The notes: generated from the letters alone by a model not told the origin. A stretch of 64,000 nucleotides of DNA from Janthinobacterium lividum PAMC 25724 (GCA_000242815.2 AHHB01000032.1:124001-188000); one strand, 5' to 3'. Shown: positions 27,659 through 37,032, numbered from the stretch's first letter. Made by a program: numbers and translations.

Positions 27659-28365
27659 ATGCCATTGCACCACCATCTACAAGTCGTTTTCACGCGCAGG
27701 CAGATACGCTGGAGCTTGAGCCTGAAAGGCGCGGCCGTTGCGCTGATCCTGGCCATGCACGCGCTGGGTCTATATTTCCTGCTCTTGCCGGCGCGACAAT
27801 TCAAACAATATACCGAAGTGGCTTTCATGACCCTGCTGCCGGTACGTCCGCCGCCAGCACCAGCGATGACCTTGCCCATGCCGATGCCTATGCCGATTCT
27901 CAGACCCATGCCCATGCCGCGCGCGCGAGGCAGTACGCGGCCCGTACCATCGAGACAGCTCCCGTGACAGCGCAGGCGATCAGCGTGCCGGTCGACGACT
28001 TGCCGGTCGACGACTTGCCCGCCGCTCCCGTCACGGCCCCGTCGAGCGCCGACTTGCGCACGCGTGCGCGACTCGCCGCAGGCGCCGCCGACAAGGCCGT
28101 GCGTGCCGAGCTGAAGCAGGAACAACCATGGCTGGCCACTACCGAGCTCAAGAGCGCAAGCAGCTTCCAGAATCTGGTCGCCTAGGCGTGGCGCGGCGGT
28201 CCGCTTATCCGCGTGGAGCAATACCTGACGGCCGATGGGCGGCCCGCCACGCGTGTCGTCAGCCCCGGCGGTGCCACCTGCTATGGCATGGATGCGAATC
28301 CGGGCGCAGGCGCCGATCCATTCAAGACGGGCGGCAAGGTAAAACGCGTGCCTTGCCCAGGCTAA
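27659..28365 (+). pseudogene. TonB-like proline-rich membrane protein, frameshifted with nonsense codon
   Basis: The first frame (27659-27967) has a basic N-terminus, a membrane segment (AAVALILAMHALGLYFLLLP) and a Pro/Met-rich stretch, like TonB-type energy transducers. The frame then shifts within the ccgatgc/ccatgc repeats at about 27875-27920: the next frame, open from at least 27901, continues as APVTAQAISVPVDDLP to a TAG at 28183-28185, and beyond it the same frame carries on (IRVEQYLTADGRPATRVV) to a TAA at 28363. So there is one frameshift and one nonsense mutation. The TonB-like label is tentative; the lesions are clear. Confidence 0.6.
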
Positions 28366-28470
28366 AGAGCGCCAAAGGCACACGGTTTTTACGCCCATTG
28401 CAGGGCTTGCTCCACGGCTGGTCGTCAAATATGCTAAGTTGCTTCTGCACTTCATGTTGAAACGAACCAA

Positions 28471-28714
28471 GATGCCCATGCTGCCCGAACTTCTCATGCT
28501 CGCCCCCAGGCCTTCGGCTGCCGTCTATGCGCAGCTGGAACAGCAATACAGCCGTCACCACGGCTGGCAAATGCCGGTGCACGAGCGCAACGCCTGGCGG
28601 CTTGAACACGCATCAGGCGCTGGCGCAATGGCGGCTCGATCTTCTGGCGGCACACTTGGTCCGCTTGCCCTGATTGAGGCCAGGCACGCCCAGGCTCTCA
28701 CCTTTTACCAATAA
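28471..28714 (+). pseudogene. Possible N-terminal relic of a 2-hydroxyacid dehydrogenase
   Basis: The frame reads MPMLPELLMLAPRPSAAVYA followed by QLEQQYSRHHGWQ. This resembles the first strand and helix of D-isomer-specific 2-hydroxyacid dehydrogenases, but the frame ends after ~80 residues with no NAD-binding domain. It may be a deletion remnant or a chance frame. The evidence is weak. Confidence 0.25.
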
Positions 28715-28729
28715 GAATGAAAGAGATGT

Positions 28730-29920
28730 ATGGAATTAACTAAATCGCTGCTGCGCACGCGCGGCGGACATGACAGCGGCAAGGTGAGCATGATCGAACT
28801 GTTCTTCGACCTGGTGTTCGTGTTTGCCGTGACGCAACTGTCACACGGTTTGCTGGCGCACCTGAGCGCCATGGGCTGGTTGCAGACAGGCTTGCTGCTC
28901 ATTGCCGTCTGGTGGGTATGGATCTTCACATCGTGGATCACCAACTGGCTCGACCCTGAGCGCATTCCCGTGCGCATCAGCTTGTTTGTGCTGATGCTGG
29001 GCGGCCTGATCATGTCGGCCTCGATACCGGAAGCGTTTGGCACGCGCGGCCTGGCCTTTGCAGGCGCCTATGTCGCCATGCAAGTGGGGCGTCCTTTGTT
29101 TGCCTGGTGGGCCGTGCGCGCCGACACCGTGGCGCGCCGCCGCAATTTCCAGCGCATCGCCCTGTGGGCCGCTTTGTCCGGCGTTTTCTGGATCGCCGGC
29201 GGCGTCGCATCGCCCGAGCAGCGCATGTTTTGGTGGGGCGCGGCTTTGCTGATCGACTTGGCCGGTCCATGGATGCAGTTCAGCCTGCCCGGCCTGGGAC
29301 GCTCGACGATCGCCGACTGGGATATTGATGGCAGCCACATGGCCGAACGCTGCGCCCTGTTCGTCATCATCGCCCTCGGCGAATCGCTGCTGGTGACGGG
29401 CACCACCTTCGCGGGCCTGGAGTGGACGGCTGCCAACTGGCTGGGCTTTTTCTCGGCCCTGGTCGGCAGTGTCGCCATGTGGTGGCTGTATTTTGACACG
29501 GGTGCCGAAGCGGGCCGCCACCGCATCGCCCATGCGAAAGACTCGGGCAGCATCGCCCGCAAGGCCTACACATATATCCACGTGTTGATCGTGGGCGGCG
29601 TGATCGTTAGCGCCGTGGCCGATGAGCTGGCTCTCGTGAGTCCGGACGAAGCGAGCTTCGCCGGCATCAGCGCCTTGCTGGGCGGGCCGATCCTGTATTT
29701 ACTGGGCAATGCGCTATTCAAATGGGTCAGCAACGACCGTGCCACGCCGCCGCTGTCGCATTTGCTGGGCATCGGCATCATCCTGGCGCTGATCCCGATG
29801 GCTTACGGTCGCCTGTACACGCCTTTGACTCTGGCCTGCATCACCAGCGGCGTGCTGGTCCTGGTGGCTGCGTGGGAACATACTGCCTTGCGCCGTCTAC
29901 CGCCGGAGCTCGATCCGTGA
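28730..29920 (+). CDS. ltrA: Low temperature requirement protein A family membrane protein
   Basis: A 396-residue LtrA (PF06772) protein with about ten to eleven membrane segments. It opens with the family signature VSMIELFFDLVFVFAVTQLS, then WWVWIFTSWITNWLDPERIP, and has HMAERCALFVIIALGESLLV in the middle, all characteristic of LtrA. Named for a Listeria gene needed for growth in the cold; the biochemical role is unknown. A short spacing (AGAGATGT) precedes the ATG. It ends 13 nt from the convergent GNAT gene. Confidence 0.92.
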   Translation: MELTKSLLRTRGGHDSGKVSMIELFFDLVFVFAVTQLSHGLLAHLSAMGWLQTGLLLIAVWWVWIFTSWITNWLDPERIPVRISLFVLMLGGLIMSASIPEAFGTRGLAFAGAYVAMQVGRPLFAWWAVRADTVARRRNFQRIALWAALSGVFWIAGGVASPEQRMFWWGAALLIDLAGPWMQFSLPGLGRSTIADWDIDGSHMAERCALFVIIALGESLLVTGTTFAGLEWTAANWLGFFSALVGSVAMWWLYFDTGAEAGRHRIAHAKDSGSIARKAYTYIHVLIVGGVIVSAVADELALVSPDEASFAGISALLGGPILYLLGNALFKWVSNDRATPPLSHLLGIGIILALIPMAYGRLYTPLTLACITSGVLVLVAAWEHTALRRLPPELDP

Positions 29921-29933
29921 TGCTGGTGTCAGC

Positions 29934-30464
29934 TTAGCCGGGCGGCGTCACGCCGTCCGGATCGCTGCGCGTATCGAGTTGCAGCTGCAAGAACGCCAAG
30001 TCCAGCCAAGTGCCGAACTTGGTGCCCACCTGACGCATCAATCCCACTTCGTCGAATCCCAGTTGCTTGTGCAAGGCGATCGAGGCGGCGTTGCCGGCCT
30101 CGATGCCCGCCACCATCACGTGCTTGCCCAAGCCGCGCGCGCGCACAATCAATTCCCCCATCAGGGCCTTGCCGACGCCGGCGCCGCGACTATCGGCGCG
30201 CACGTATACGGAATGCTCGACCGTATGGCGAAAACCCTCGAATGGGCGCCAGTCGCCAAACGAGGCGTAGCCTGCCACCTGCTGCTGCGCATCGATGGCG
30301 ACCAGCACCGGATAGCCGGCGCGCGCGCGCTCAGCGAGCCAGGCGGCGCGGTTGGCTACATCGACGGTCCGCTCATTCCAGATAGCCAGGGTGTTGCTCA
30401 CGGCATCGTTGTAGATGGCCGTAATTGCCTCGATATCGCCGATCAGGGCGTCGCGTATATGCAT
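29934..30464 (-). CDS. GNAT N-acetyltransferase, phosphinothricin/methionine sulfoximine type
   Basis: A 176-residue enzyme. The N-terminal IRDALIGDIEAITAIYNDAV and the pocket motif FGDWRPFEGFRHTVEHSVYV match the Pat/MddA (YncA) subfamily. The acetyl-CoA motif is RADSRGAGVGKALMGELI (R/Q-x-x-G-x-G/A), and GNAASIALHKQLGFDEVG closes the fold. Members N-acetylate methionine sulfoximine, phosphinothricin or similar amino acids. It diverges from the XRE-cupin regulator with 80 bp between them, so that regulator may control it. Confidence 0.9.
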   Translation of the reverse strand: MHIRDALIGDIEAITAIYNDAVSNTLAIWNERTVDVANRAAWLAERARAGYPVLVAIDAQQQVAGYASFGDWRPFEGFRHTVEHSVYVRADSRGAGVGKALMGELIVRARGLGKHVMVAGIEAGNAASIALHKQLGFDEVGLMRQVGTKFGTWLDLAFLQLQLDTRSDPDGVTPPG

Positions 30465-30544
30465 ATTGATTTCCTCGCTGGGCGTCTACTATAATGGACA
30501 AATCATAGATTGGCGACCCCGCCTTGTCCACTAGAATCCGATGT

Positions 30545-31114
30545 ATGTCCACTAAACCAGACGAATTGAACCAGCGCATCGGGGCCCGGGTGCGCCTCGA
30601 GCGCGATAGCCTGGGCTGGTCGCTGACGCACCTGGCAGCCCGTTCGGGCGTGTCGCGCGCGATGGTGCACAAGGTGGAACGCGGTGATTGCAGCCCCACG
30701 GCCACCTTGCTGGCACGGCTGTCGGGTGCCTTCGGCCTGAGCATGTCCGAACTGATCGCCCGTGCGGAACTGCGCGAAGGGCGCTTGCTGCGCAAGGCTG
30801 AGCAGCCTGTGTGGATCGACCCGCAGAGCGGCTACGTGCGGCGCCACGTGTCGCCCGCGTCGGGCATACCGCTCGACCTGGTGCATATCAGCTTGCCGCC
30901 GGGCGCGGTGGTGGCGATGCCAGCGGCCGCTTATGTGGCGCGGCGCCAGCTGATCTGGGCGCTGGCCGGCAAGCTCGTCTTCATCGAAGGCGACACCCGC
31001 CACGTGCTGGACGAAGGTGATTGCCTGGAGCTGGGTGCGCCCGCCGATTGCGTGTTCAAGAATGAAACGTCGGTCGATTGCACTTATGCCGTGGCCGTGC
31101 TGAAGCAGGGCTGA
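30545..31114 (+). CDS. XRE-family regulator with C-terminal cupin domain
   Basis: A 189-residue protein. The N-terminal HTH_3 domain covers residues ~10-65 (IGARVRLERDSLGWSLTHLA, SRAMVHKVERGDCSP). The C-terminal cupin (residues ~105-185) includes VVAMPAAAYVARRQLIWALA, FIEGDTRHVLDEGDCLELG and FKNETSVDCTYAV. Such regulators sense a small ligand in the cupin barrel and often control an adjacent amino-acid or acetyltransferase gene. It is divergent from the GNAT gene, with the shared 80-bp gap as the likely operator. Confidence 0.88.
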   Translation: MSTKPDELNQRIGARVRLERDSLGWSLTHLAARSGVSRAMVHKVERGDCSPTATLLARLSGAFGLSMSELIARAELREGRLLRKAEQPVWIDPQSGYVRRHVSPASGIPLDLVHISLPPGAVVAMPAAAYVARRQLIWALAGKLVFIEGDTRHVLDEGDCLELGAPADCVFKNETSVDCTYAVAVLKQG

Positions 31115-31331
31115 AGCAGCATCGTCTTGAATCAATTGATGGTCGCCGCCGCGCGCAGTTGGGCTTAGCACCTGTTTCGTTCGGGCACTGCCGGTAAAAA
31201 AATAAAAAAAATGTAACTATTCAGACAGTTTCGTGTGCGCCGTCTGCACTTGCAATATGATGCAATCGAGTAATTCATAGCAATCATATCACTACCGCAG
31301 CTAATCCTCGGTGACGGCACGGGAGGCGCGC

Positions 31332-32912
31332 ATGCGCAACAAACGCATTATCATTACCAGCGTGCTGGCGGCAGTCATCGGCGTGGCGGCCCCCCTGAGC
31401 CTCGCTTTTTACCTGTCGTCCGTGCGCGCCGAACAGGGCGAGCAGGAACGCCTGCGCCTGCTGGGCCGCTACGCCCTCGAACGTGCCCACCGTGCTATCA
31501 CTTCGGCTGGGGCCGTCCTGCGCCGCGCCGATGCGCTCGACCTGCTACCCTGTTCGGCAGCGCATATTGAGCAACTGCGCCGCATCACCATCACCGAGCG
31601 TAGCATCGACGATATCGGCTATGTCGAAAATGGCTTGCTCAAATGTACCTCTACGGGCATCGAACAGGCGCGCATCGTTGTCAAGCCAGCACAGTACACG
31701 ATGGACAATGGCATGGGCCTCGATTTCAAACTGTACCCCGTCGTTAGCGGCGGCAAGCGCATGGTCGGGCTGTCTTACCGTGCCTATAAAGTGTTGATCG
31801 ATCCCGTGAGCTTTTCCGATGTCATCATCGACGATGACATCCAGATGGCCGTGGCCATGGGCAAGCGCGGCGTGCTCGACACCTTGCATCATCCCGACCC
31901 TGTGCTGGTGCACCGCTTGCTCGCCGACGAACGAGCGGTGCACGACGCCATGCACGCTGACAGCATTCATGCGCTGCTGTACCGCGATGGCTTGACGGCC
32001 ATCATGATAGAGCCGCGTAGCAAGCTGAACGCGAGGCTGCGCCGCGAACAATTGCTGCTCTTGCCGTTGGGCCTGCTAATGGCCGCCTTCATCGTCGGCA
32101 TCGTCATCTGGCTGTCACGCCGCCGTTTGTCACTGCTCGGTGAACTTAAGATCGCCATCGAGCGGCGCGAATTTTTTGTCCATTATCAAGCCATCATCGC
32201 GCTCGACACGGGCTTGTGCGTGGGCGCCGAGGCGCTGATACGCTGGCGCCGTCCCGACGGCAGCATGATACGGCCCGACCTGTTCATCCCCGTGGCCGAG
32301 GAAGGTGGCTTGATGCTGCCCATTACCGACCAAGTGATCGATTGCGTCATCGCCGATATGCGCGCCGCGCTGCAGACCGACCGCGCGCTGCACATCGCCA
32401 TCAACCTGTGCGCCAGCGATATTGAAACGGGCAGGGTGCTCGATGTGCTCGAACGGGCGCTCGACGGCACCGGTATCGAGGCGCAGCAGATCTGGCTGGA
32501 GGCGACGGAACGCGGTTTCATCAATGTGGAAGCGGCCCGCGCTACCATCGAAAAAGCCCGCGCGCGCGGCCATCAGGTATCGATTGACGACTTCGGCACG
32601 GGATACTCAAGCCTGTCGAGCCTGCAAAACCTGCCGCTCGACTCCCTTAAAATCGACAAATCCTTCGTCGACACCATCGGCACGGACGCCGCCACCAGTA
32701 GCGTCACGCCGCACATCATCGACATGGCCCGCGCCTTGCGCATGCAGATCGTCGCTGAAGGCATCGAAACACAGCAACAAGCCGATTATTTGCGCGAGCG
32801 CAAAGTGGAATTCGGCCAGGGCTGGCTGTTTGCGAAAGCGCTGCCGGCCGCGGACTTTCTCACTTTTTACAGCAAGCGCCGCACCCGCTCGACTGCATCC
32901 GCGAGAGGCTGA
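31332..32912 (+). CDS. EAL c-di-GMP phosphodiesterase with CSS-motif sensor
   Basis: About 526 residues from the ATG at 31332, which has GGGAGG 5 nt upstream. A membrane segment near residues 8-28 and a second near ~240-262 flank a periplasmic CSS-motif domain (PCSAAHIEQLRR, and LKCTSTGIEQ, whose Cys residues may form a disulfide). The EAL domain is complete: GAEALIRWRRPDGS, INLCASDIETG, IWLEATERGFIN, SIDDFGTGYSSLSSLQNLP, and LKIDKSFVDTI, so it is likely active. In this family the periplasmic disulfide state controls c-di-GMP hydrolysis. It is a single gene. Confidence 0.92.
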   Translation: MRNKRIIITSVLAAVIGVAAPLSLAFYLSSVRAEQGEQERLRLLGRYALERAHRAITSAGAVLRRADALDLLPCSAAHIEQLRRITITERSIDDIGYVENGLLKCTSTGIEQARIVVKPAQYTMDNGMGLDFKLYPVVSGGKRMVGLSYRAYKVLIDPVSFSDVIIDDDIQMAVAMGKRGVLDTLHHPDPVLVHRLLADERAVHDAMHADSIHALLYRDGLTAIMIEPRSKLNARLRREQLLLLPLGLLMAAFIVGIVIWLSRRRLSLLGELKIAIERREFFVHYQAIIALDTGLCVGAEALIRWRRPDGSMIRPDLFIPVAEEGGLMLPITDQVIDCVIADMRAALQTDRALHIAINLCASDIETGRVLDVLERALDGTGIEAQQIWLEATERGFINVEAARATIEKARARGHQVSIDDFGTGYSSLSSLQNLPLDSLKIDKSFVDTIGTDAATSSVTPHIIDMARALRMQIVAEGIETQQQADYLRERKVEFGQGWLFAKALPAADFLTFYSKRRTRSTASARG

Positions 32913-33031
32913 ACGTTTGCTTCACTGCAGCATGCGCGCAAGAATGATGGCACCGGCTTTGCCCAAATCGGTATGCGCATATCACTGTGCCGTGGGTAAG
33001 CGAGGCATCAGGCGCAAAGATGCCCGGTGAT

Positions 33032-33691
33032 TTAGGTCTTCGTCAAATGGCGTTTCACCCAAAGCGTCGCCGTCTCGGAGACGATGCGCGCATCGAGGCG
33101 GGCGCCCGCCGGCAGGCGCAACCAGCTCCAGGCGCGCAAGGTGTCTGCGCCTTCTCGCACCTCGCCTTGCAACACCAGCAGTTCTGCGCCATAGGGGAAA
33201 GTTTCTTGCCATGTCTGGCCGCCTTGCCAATATTGTGCAGTGACGCTTTCACGTGCATCGTGGTGCAAATCTTGCACCAGCACCCCGGGACGCTGGGCAT
33301 CGCCGTGCTGCGGTGCACGGCCCAGGTCAACTTCGACGAACTGGCGGTCATGGGCATGGAATTGGCGCAGCTTGACAAAAATGACGGTACCAGCTTGCGA
33401 GCCCGGCGTGTGCCGACTGCCCGGTGGATTGCGCACGTAGCGGCCCACCGGGTGATCGCCCATTTCGTCTTGAAACACGCCATCGAGCACCAGATACTCC
33501 TCGCCCATGTCGTGCGTATGTGCTGGGAACATCGAGCCCTTGGCGTAGCGCACGATGCTGGTGGCCTGCGCCACCTCGTCGCCTATGCGCGCCAGCATGC
33601 GCCGCTCGACGCCCGCTTGCGGTGACGGCACCCACGGCAAATCCTGGGCATGCACCAAGGCACGGATGGTGTGGTCGGCATGGATCAGCAT
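33032..33691 (-). CDS. ChrR-like double-cupin protein
   Basis: About 219 residues from the ATG at 33691. Two cupin halves are seen: SMFPAHTHDMGEEYLVLDGV with EMGDHPVGRYVRNPPGSRHT (residues ~52-95), and FPYGAELLVLQGEVRE with LPAGARLDARI in the C-terminal half. The first half keeps His and Glu ligands for a metal, as in the ChrR anti-sigma cupin domain, but there is no N-terminal zinc anti-sigma domain. The start overlaps the end of the amine oxidase gene by 7 nt, so the two are probably cotranscribed. Likely an oxygenase-like or sensor protein; the function is unknown. Confidence 0.8.
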   Translation of the reverse strand: MLIHADHTIRALVHAQDLPWVPSPQAGVERRMLARIGDEVAQATSIVRYAKGSMFPAHTHDMGEEYLVLDGVFQDEMGDHPVGRYVRNPPGSRHTPGSQAGTVIFVKLRQFHAHDRQFVEVDLGRAPQHGDAQRPGVLVQDLHHDARESVTAQYWQGGQTWQETFPYGAELLVLQGEVREGADTLRAWSWLRLPAGARLDARIVSETATLWVKRHLTKT

Positions 33692-34803
33692 AAGGCCTGC
33701 CCACGCCATTCCTGCACCACCATTTCGGCAGAGCGCGCCGCGCCTTCGAGGTAACCATTGAAGTCGTCGGCAAATTCCGAGCCGCCCAGATACACCAGCG
33801 CGTCCCACGGCGCCGGCAGCTTTCTCGGCGGCTGGGTCGGGTGGCTGTTGACCGGCAAGGCATCAGCAGGCGTCGCGGTGTGCGGGTCCTGCGCCCAATC
33901 TTTGAGATGCACCCATTCTGGCGCAGTTGCTTCTGGCCCGAACAATCGGCCCAGTTGTTGCAAGCTGCGCTGAACCAACTCGGCCTCACCCATTTTGGCG
34001 CGCCATGACGCAGACACTCCCACAAAACCAAAGAGTGCAGCCGATAGGCCTGAGGCATCGCTGGCATCGTGGATTTCCACCAAGGGCCCGGCCTTGCTGG
34101 CAGCGTCGCCCGACAAGCCCGCCTCGCGCCAGAACGGCGTTTTATAGGAGGCCACCAATTTTGCTTGCCCCGCCATCCACGTGGGCGAGCGCTGCCACTG
34201 CGCAGTCAAGCTCGCGGGCAGCTCTGGCTCCCAGCGGATGCGTTCGGCCAAGAGGCGCGGCGGCAAGGTGATGATTGCCGCAGACCCGCGCCACTGCTGT
34301 TGGCCCTGCGGGCCGTCGACGACGACGCTCACCGCGTTGTCAGGCGCATGGCGTATCAGCGTGACCTGTGCGTTGAACAACATCTGCGTGCGTTCCAGCC
34401 GCGCCGACAGCGCATTCAAGAGCGCCGCCGCGCCCCCTTCCCAGCGCTGGGACGACGGTACTTGCACGTAAGTCGTTTCTTGGCGCAGCACAGCGTGGTT
34501 TTGCATTTCCATGACGGCTGCCCCGTGCTGGTGTTGCGCAAACAGCTTCAAACCCAGCGTAGCGCTCCAGTGGCTGAGTCGTTCATTGATCTCGGGCCAT
34601 ACCCAACTGGGGCCCAGGTCGACAAACGGTGCGCCGGTGTGGGCGGCATCGCTGAGCACGCGCCCGCCGATGCGGTCGCGCGACTCGATCAGCAGCACCG
34701 ATTGTCCCTGTTGCTCCAGCAAGTACGCACTGAGCAAGCCAGCCAGGCCCGCGCCGATGACAATCACGGCATCTGGCGGGGCACGAAAAGAAGTGTCCAT
34801 CAT
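33685..34803 (-). CDS. FAD-dependent amine oxidase
   Basis: A 372-residue flavin monoamine oxidase family protein. It begins with the dinucleotide fold VIVIGAGLAGLLSAYLLEQQ, then LIESRDRIGGRVLSD (the GG doublet) and FVDLGPSWVWPE. The C-terminal FAD motif is ALVYLGGSEFADDFNGYLEG. It is shorter than typical MAO proteins. Two ATGs are adjacent at 34803 and 34800. It is cotranscribed with the cupin gene. The DJ-1 gene upstream is 285 bp away; the TetR cassette reading suggests a joint role in response to a reactive compound, which is inference. Confidence 0.85.
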   Translation of the reverse strand: MMDTSFRAPPDAVIVIGAGLAGLLSAYLLEQQGQSVLLIESRDRIGGRVLSDAAHTGAPFVDLGPSWVWPEINERLSHWSATLGLKLFAQHQHGAAVMEMQNHAVLRQETTYVQVPSSQRWEGGAAALLNALSARLERTQMLFNAQVTLIRHAPDNAVSVVVDGPQGQQQWRGSAAIITLPPRLLAERIRWEPELPASLTAQWQRSPTWMAGQAKLVASYKTPFWREAGLSGDAASKAGPLVEIHDASDASGLSAALFGFVGVSASWRAKMGEAELVQRSLQQLGRLFGPEATAPEWVHLKDWAQDPHTATPADALPVNSHPTQPPRKLPAPWDALVYLGGSEFADDFNGYLEGAARSAEMVVQEWRGQALC

Positions 34804-35088
34804 AGGAGGTAGAACCTTTACGGGTTAAATAACTGCCGCCCTGGGGGCGCAGGTCAAGCTCTTGCATCCGGGTGCTTGGGGTGTGTTCAAAAATTGCCAG
34901 TAGCGCTGGACCACGTCACTTGGGAGCATACTACGCTGCCGGCGGCGATCAGCATGCTTTTCACTTGCATGGTGTGTTCTCGTTTGAGCGAGCACTGGCG
35001 AACGTGTCGCCACTTGTGAAGAGAGATGGCGCCTTAGACCCGTTCAACACGCTTTTATGGACGCACCGAACGGGGCAGACTTGCTCGA

Positions 35089-35790
35089 TCAGCTTTGGAG
35101 TCGCAAGGCCAGGGCTTCGGCCAGAGGCGGCGCCGAGGCCGGGCTTTGGCCCGTCATCAAAGCACCATCGACGACGACGTTGGCTTCCCAGTTGGCTTTG
35201 CTCTGGTACTTTGCGCCACGGCCTTTAAGCTCGTCTTCCAACGAGAACAACAGGTGTTTGAGTAACTCAATTTCAGTGTCTTCGTCATTTTTGAAGCCGG
35301 TCAAATTGACGCCCTTCACCAAATACTCGCCGTTGGGCAGTTTCACATCGCGCAAAATGGCCGGGGCGTGGCACACCATCGCGATGGGGCGATTGCTGGT
35401 GTAAAAATCCTCGATCAATTTGATCACGTGTGCATCGTGGGCCAAATCCCACAGCAAACCATAGCCGCCTGGGAAAAAGACCGCGTCGAAGGTGTCGTAG
35501 TTGATGTTGCGCAATTTGCGTGTTGCTTTGGCCGCGTGTTGCGCCACCTCGTCGGCCATAAAGCGTTGGGTGTATTCGGTGGTGAACGGCGCTTTCATGC
35601 TCAACCAGTCAATTGGCGCCTCGCCACCGTGAGGTGAAGCGAGCACCACCTCGTAGCCCGCTTCGGTCAAGATGTAATAGGGCGCAGCCAACTCGGTAAA
35701 CCAAGTGCCCGTGTGTTTGCCGCTGATGCCCATTTCGTCCACCGACGACATGACCAATAAAACGCGCTTTTGTTTATTAGCTGTGCTCAT
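35089..35790 (-). CDS. DJ-1/PfpI family class I glutamine amidotransferase-like protein (Hsp31-like)
   Basis: A 233-residue protein of the Hsp31/YDR533C-type DJ-1 branch. Motifs are LLVMSSVDEMGISGKHTGTW, YDTFDAVFFPGGYGLLWDLA and the nucleophile elbow AMVCHAPAILRDV (catalytic Cys, next His), with LTGFKNDEDTEIE after. Such proteins detoxify methylglyoxal as glyoxalase III or act as chaperones. A TACCTAC-N6-GTAGGTA palindrome lies ~125 bp upstream, identical in type to one before the TetR gene. Its codons are visibly less GC-rich than those of most of the window. Confidence 0.88.
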   Translation of the reverse strand: MSTANKQKRVLLVMSSVDEMGISGKHTGTWFTELAAPYYILTEAGYEVVLASPHGGEAPIDWLSMKAPFTTEYTQRFMADEVAQHAAKATRKLRNINYDTFDAVFFPGGYGLLWDLAHDAHVIKLIEDFYTSNRPIAMVCHAPAILRDVKLPNGEYLVKGVNLTGFKNDEDTEIELLKHLLFSLEDELKGRGAKYQSKANWEANVVVDGALMTGQSPASAPPLAEALALRLQS

Positions 35791-35913
35791 GAAAAACTCC
35801 TCTGCCGCAATGGCATTTCGATATCAAAAAATAGATGCGTGTACCAGTACTCGCACCCTGCTTTTGCAACACTGGCGGAAAGACTTCAGCCAGTGTTGCT
35901 CTTTCGCACGGCC

Positions 35914-35933
35914 TACCTACTAAATGGTAGGTA
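35914..35933. promoter_or_regulatory. TetR operator copy 1 (before the DJ-1 gene)
   Basis: A perfect 20-bp inverted repeat, TACCTAC-N6-GTAGGTA, lies between the TetR stop and the DJ-1 start. It has the same arms and spacing as copy 2 at 36557-36576, so the same regulator probably binds both. Confidence 0.75.
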
Positions 35934-35948
35934 ATGCGTTTAAAAAAA

Positions 35949-36533
35949 TTACACAATCAAGCTGGAAAGAAACACATCGCTTATGCGGCGTGGCCCCAGC
36001 GGAGACTTCAGGCTGCGCCCGACCAACATGGCCCCTTCAAGCAGCGATAGCAAGGTTTCCGCCAACACTGGGGCGCCCTGTGCGCTCTTCAGGCTGCCAC
36101 TTGCCAAGCCATCCTGTATCACATCCGTGAGCCATGCCACATTGAGCTGAAAGAAATGCCGCACTTCCAGGTTCACTGCAGCGTCCAGTGAATTCGATTC
36201 CGCCCCCAGCATGCCGCAAACGCACAGGTGATGATCATTCATGAAGGTCGTTTCAAATAGATCCGCGTAGGCTTGCAGCCGTTGCGGTGCCGGTTTGACT
36301 GCCGTGAGAATCTGGCGCAAGGCGCCGTCAAATTGGTGGGTGTAACGCTGAGCCACCGTCACGCCCAAATCCACTTTGGATGCAAAGTGATGATGAATGC
36401 TGGCCTTGCGCATGCCCACCAATTGGGAAATGTGCTCAAACGAGAACCCGTTATAACCGACTTGCTGAACCAACACTTGCGCCGCATCTGCGATGCGCTC
36501 AGCCGATGGGGAGAGTTCTTGTAATGTCGTCAT
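35949..36533 (-). CDS. TetR/AcrR-family repressor
   Basis: A 194-residue regulator. The HTH is in residues ~10-55 (ERIADAAQVLVQQVGYNGFS, then ISQLVGMRKASIHHHFASK), and the C-terminal ligand domain is of the NemR/AcuR-like type (LCVCGMLGAESNSLDAAVNL has Cys residues that could react with electrophiles). A TACCTAT-N6-GTAGGTA site 24 bp before the start suggests autoregulation; the same site occurs before the downstream DJ-1 gene. It is probably the electrophile- or aldehyde-sensing repressor of the DJ-1/amine oxidase/cupin cassette. Confidence 0.88.
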   Translation of the reverse strand: MTTLQELSPSAERIADAAQVLVQQVGYNGFSFEHISQLVGMRKASIHHHFASKVDLGVTVAQRYTHQFDGALRQILTAVKPAPQRLQAYADLFETTFMNDHHLCVCGMLGAESNSLDAAVNLEVRHFFQLNVAWLTDVIQDGLASGSLKSAQGAPVLAETLLSLLEGAMLVGRSLKSPLGPRRISDVFLSSLIV

Positions 36534-36556
36534 GGTGTTTTCGCGCCTAATCTACT

Positions 36557-36576
36557 TACCTATCAGTTGGTAGGTA
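36557..36576. promoter_or_regulatory. TetR operator copy 2 (before the tetR-type gene)
   Basis: An inverted repeat TACCTAT-N6-GTAGGTA (one mismatch) lies 24-43 bp upstream of the TetR-family start. It matches copy 1 in arm sequence and in the 6-bp spacer, which supports autorepression. Confidence 0.75.
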
Positions 36577-37032
36577 TGATTATGGCAGAAAAATATGCCG
36601 TGTCAAGGATTTTCCGATAAGCAGCTATTTGCTCTCCAGGGCGCACAGGGCTAGTAGCAATTGTGAAACGGTTACTAGGGGTAGTGTGCACATCGCAAAA
36701 ACATTCACCCAATTCCACTCCGGGGTGCACCCGCAGCAGTTATGCTTCGGGTGCCTCAGTAGCTTGCTGCTTTAGCGTGTACTAGCGCAAAAGCAGTGGC
36801 GCGGCGCGAGCAATGGCAGGATCGAGGAAATGTGAGCACGCTGCCGCCGCTGATTTACACCCAAGTCCAGCCGTAGAGACAAAACGATCTGGAGGCGTCG
36901 TCTGCTCCCCAGCAACTCAGAAACTTAACCTTAAGCATGATCCTGCTCAGCTATTGCAGGCAACATGCCCATCACATCGAAGACCGAGTTCCGCGCCGCG
37001 ACTTAGCGGGCACGTAATCGCAGGAGCCAGGT
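36577..37032. other. Gap, no gene recognised
   Basis: About 455 bp between the divergent TetR and HD-GYP genes. An 80-codon plus-strand frame (36813-37055) has no ribosome site or recognised family and overlaps the HD-GYP start, so it was not called. The stretch is less GC-rich than the neighbours, in line with the cassette boundary being near here. Confidence 0.35.
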
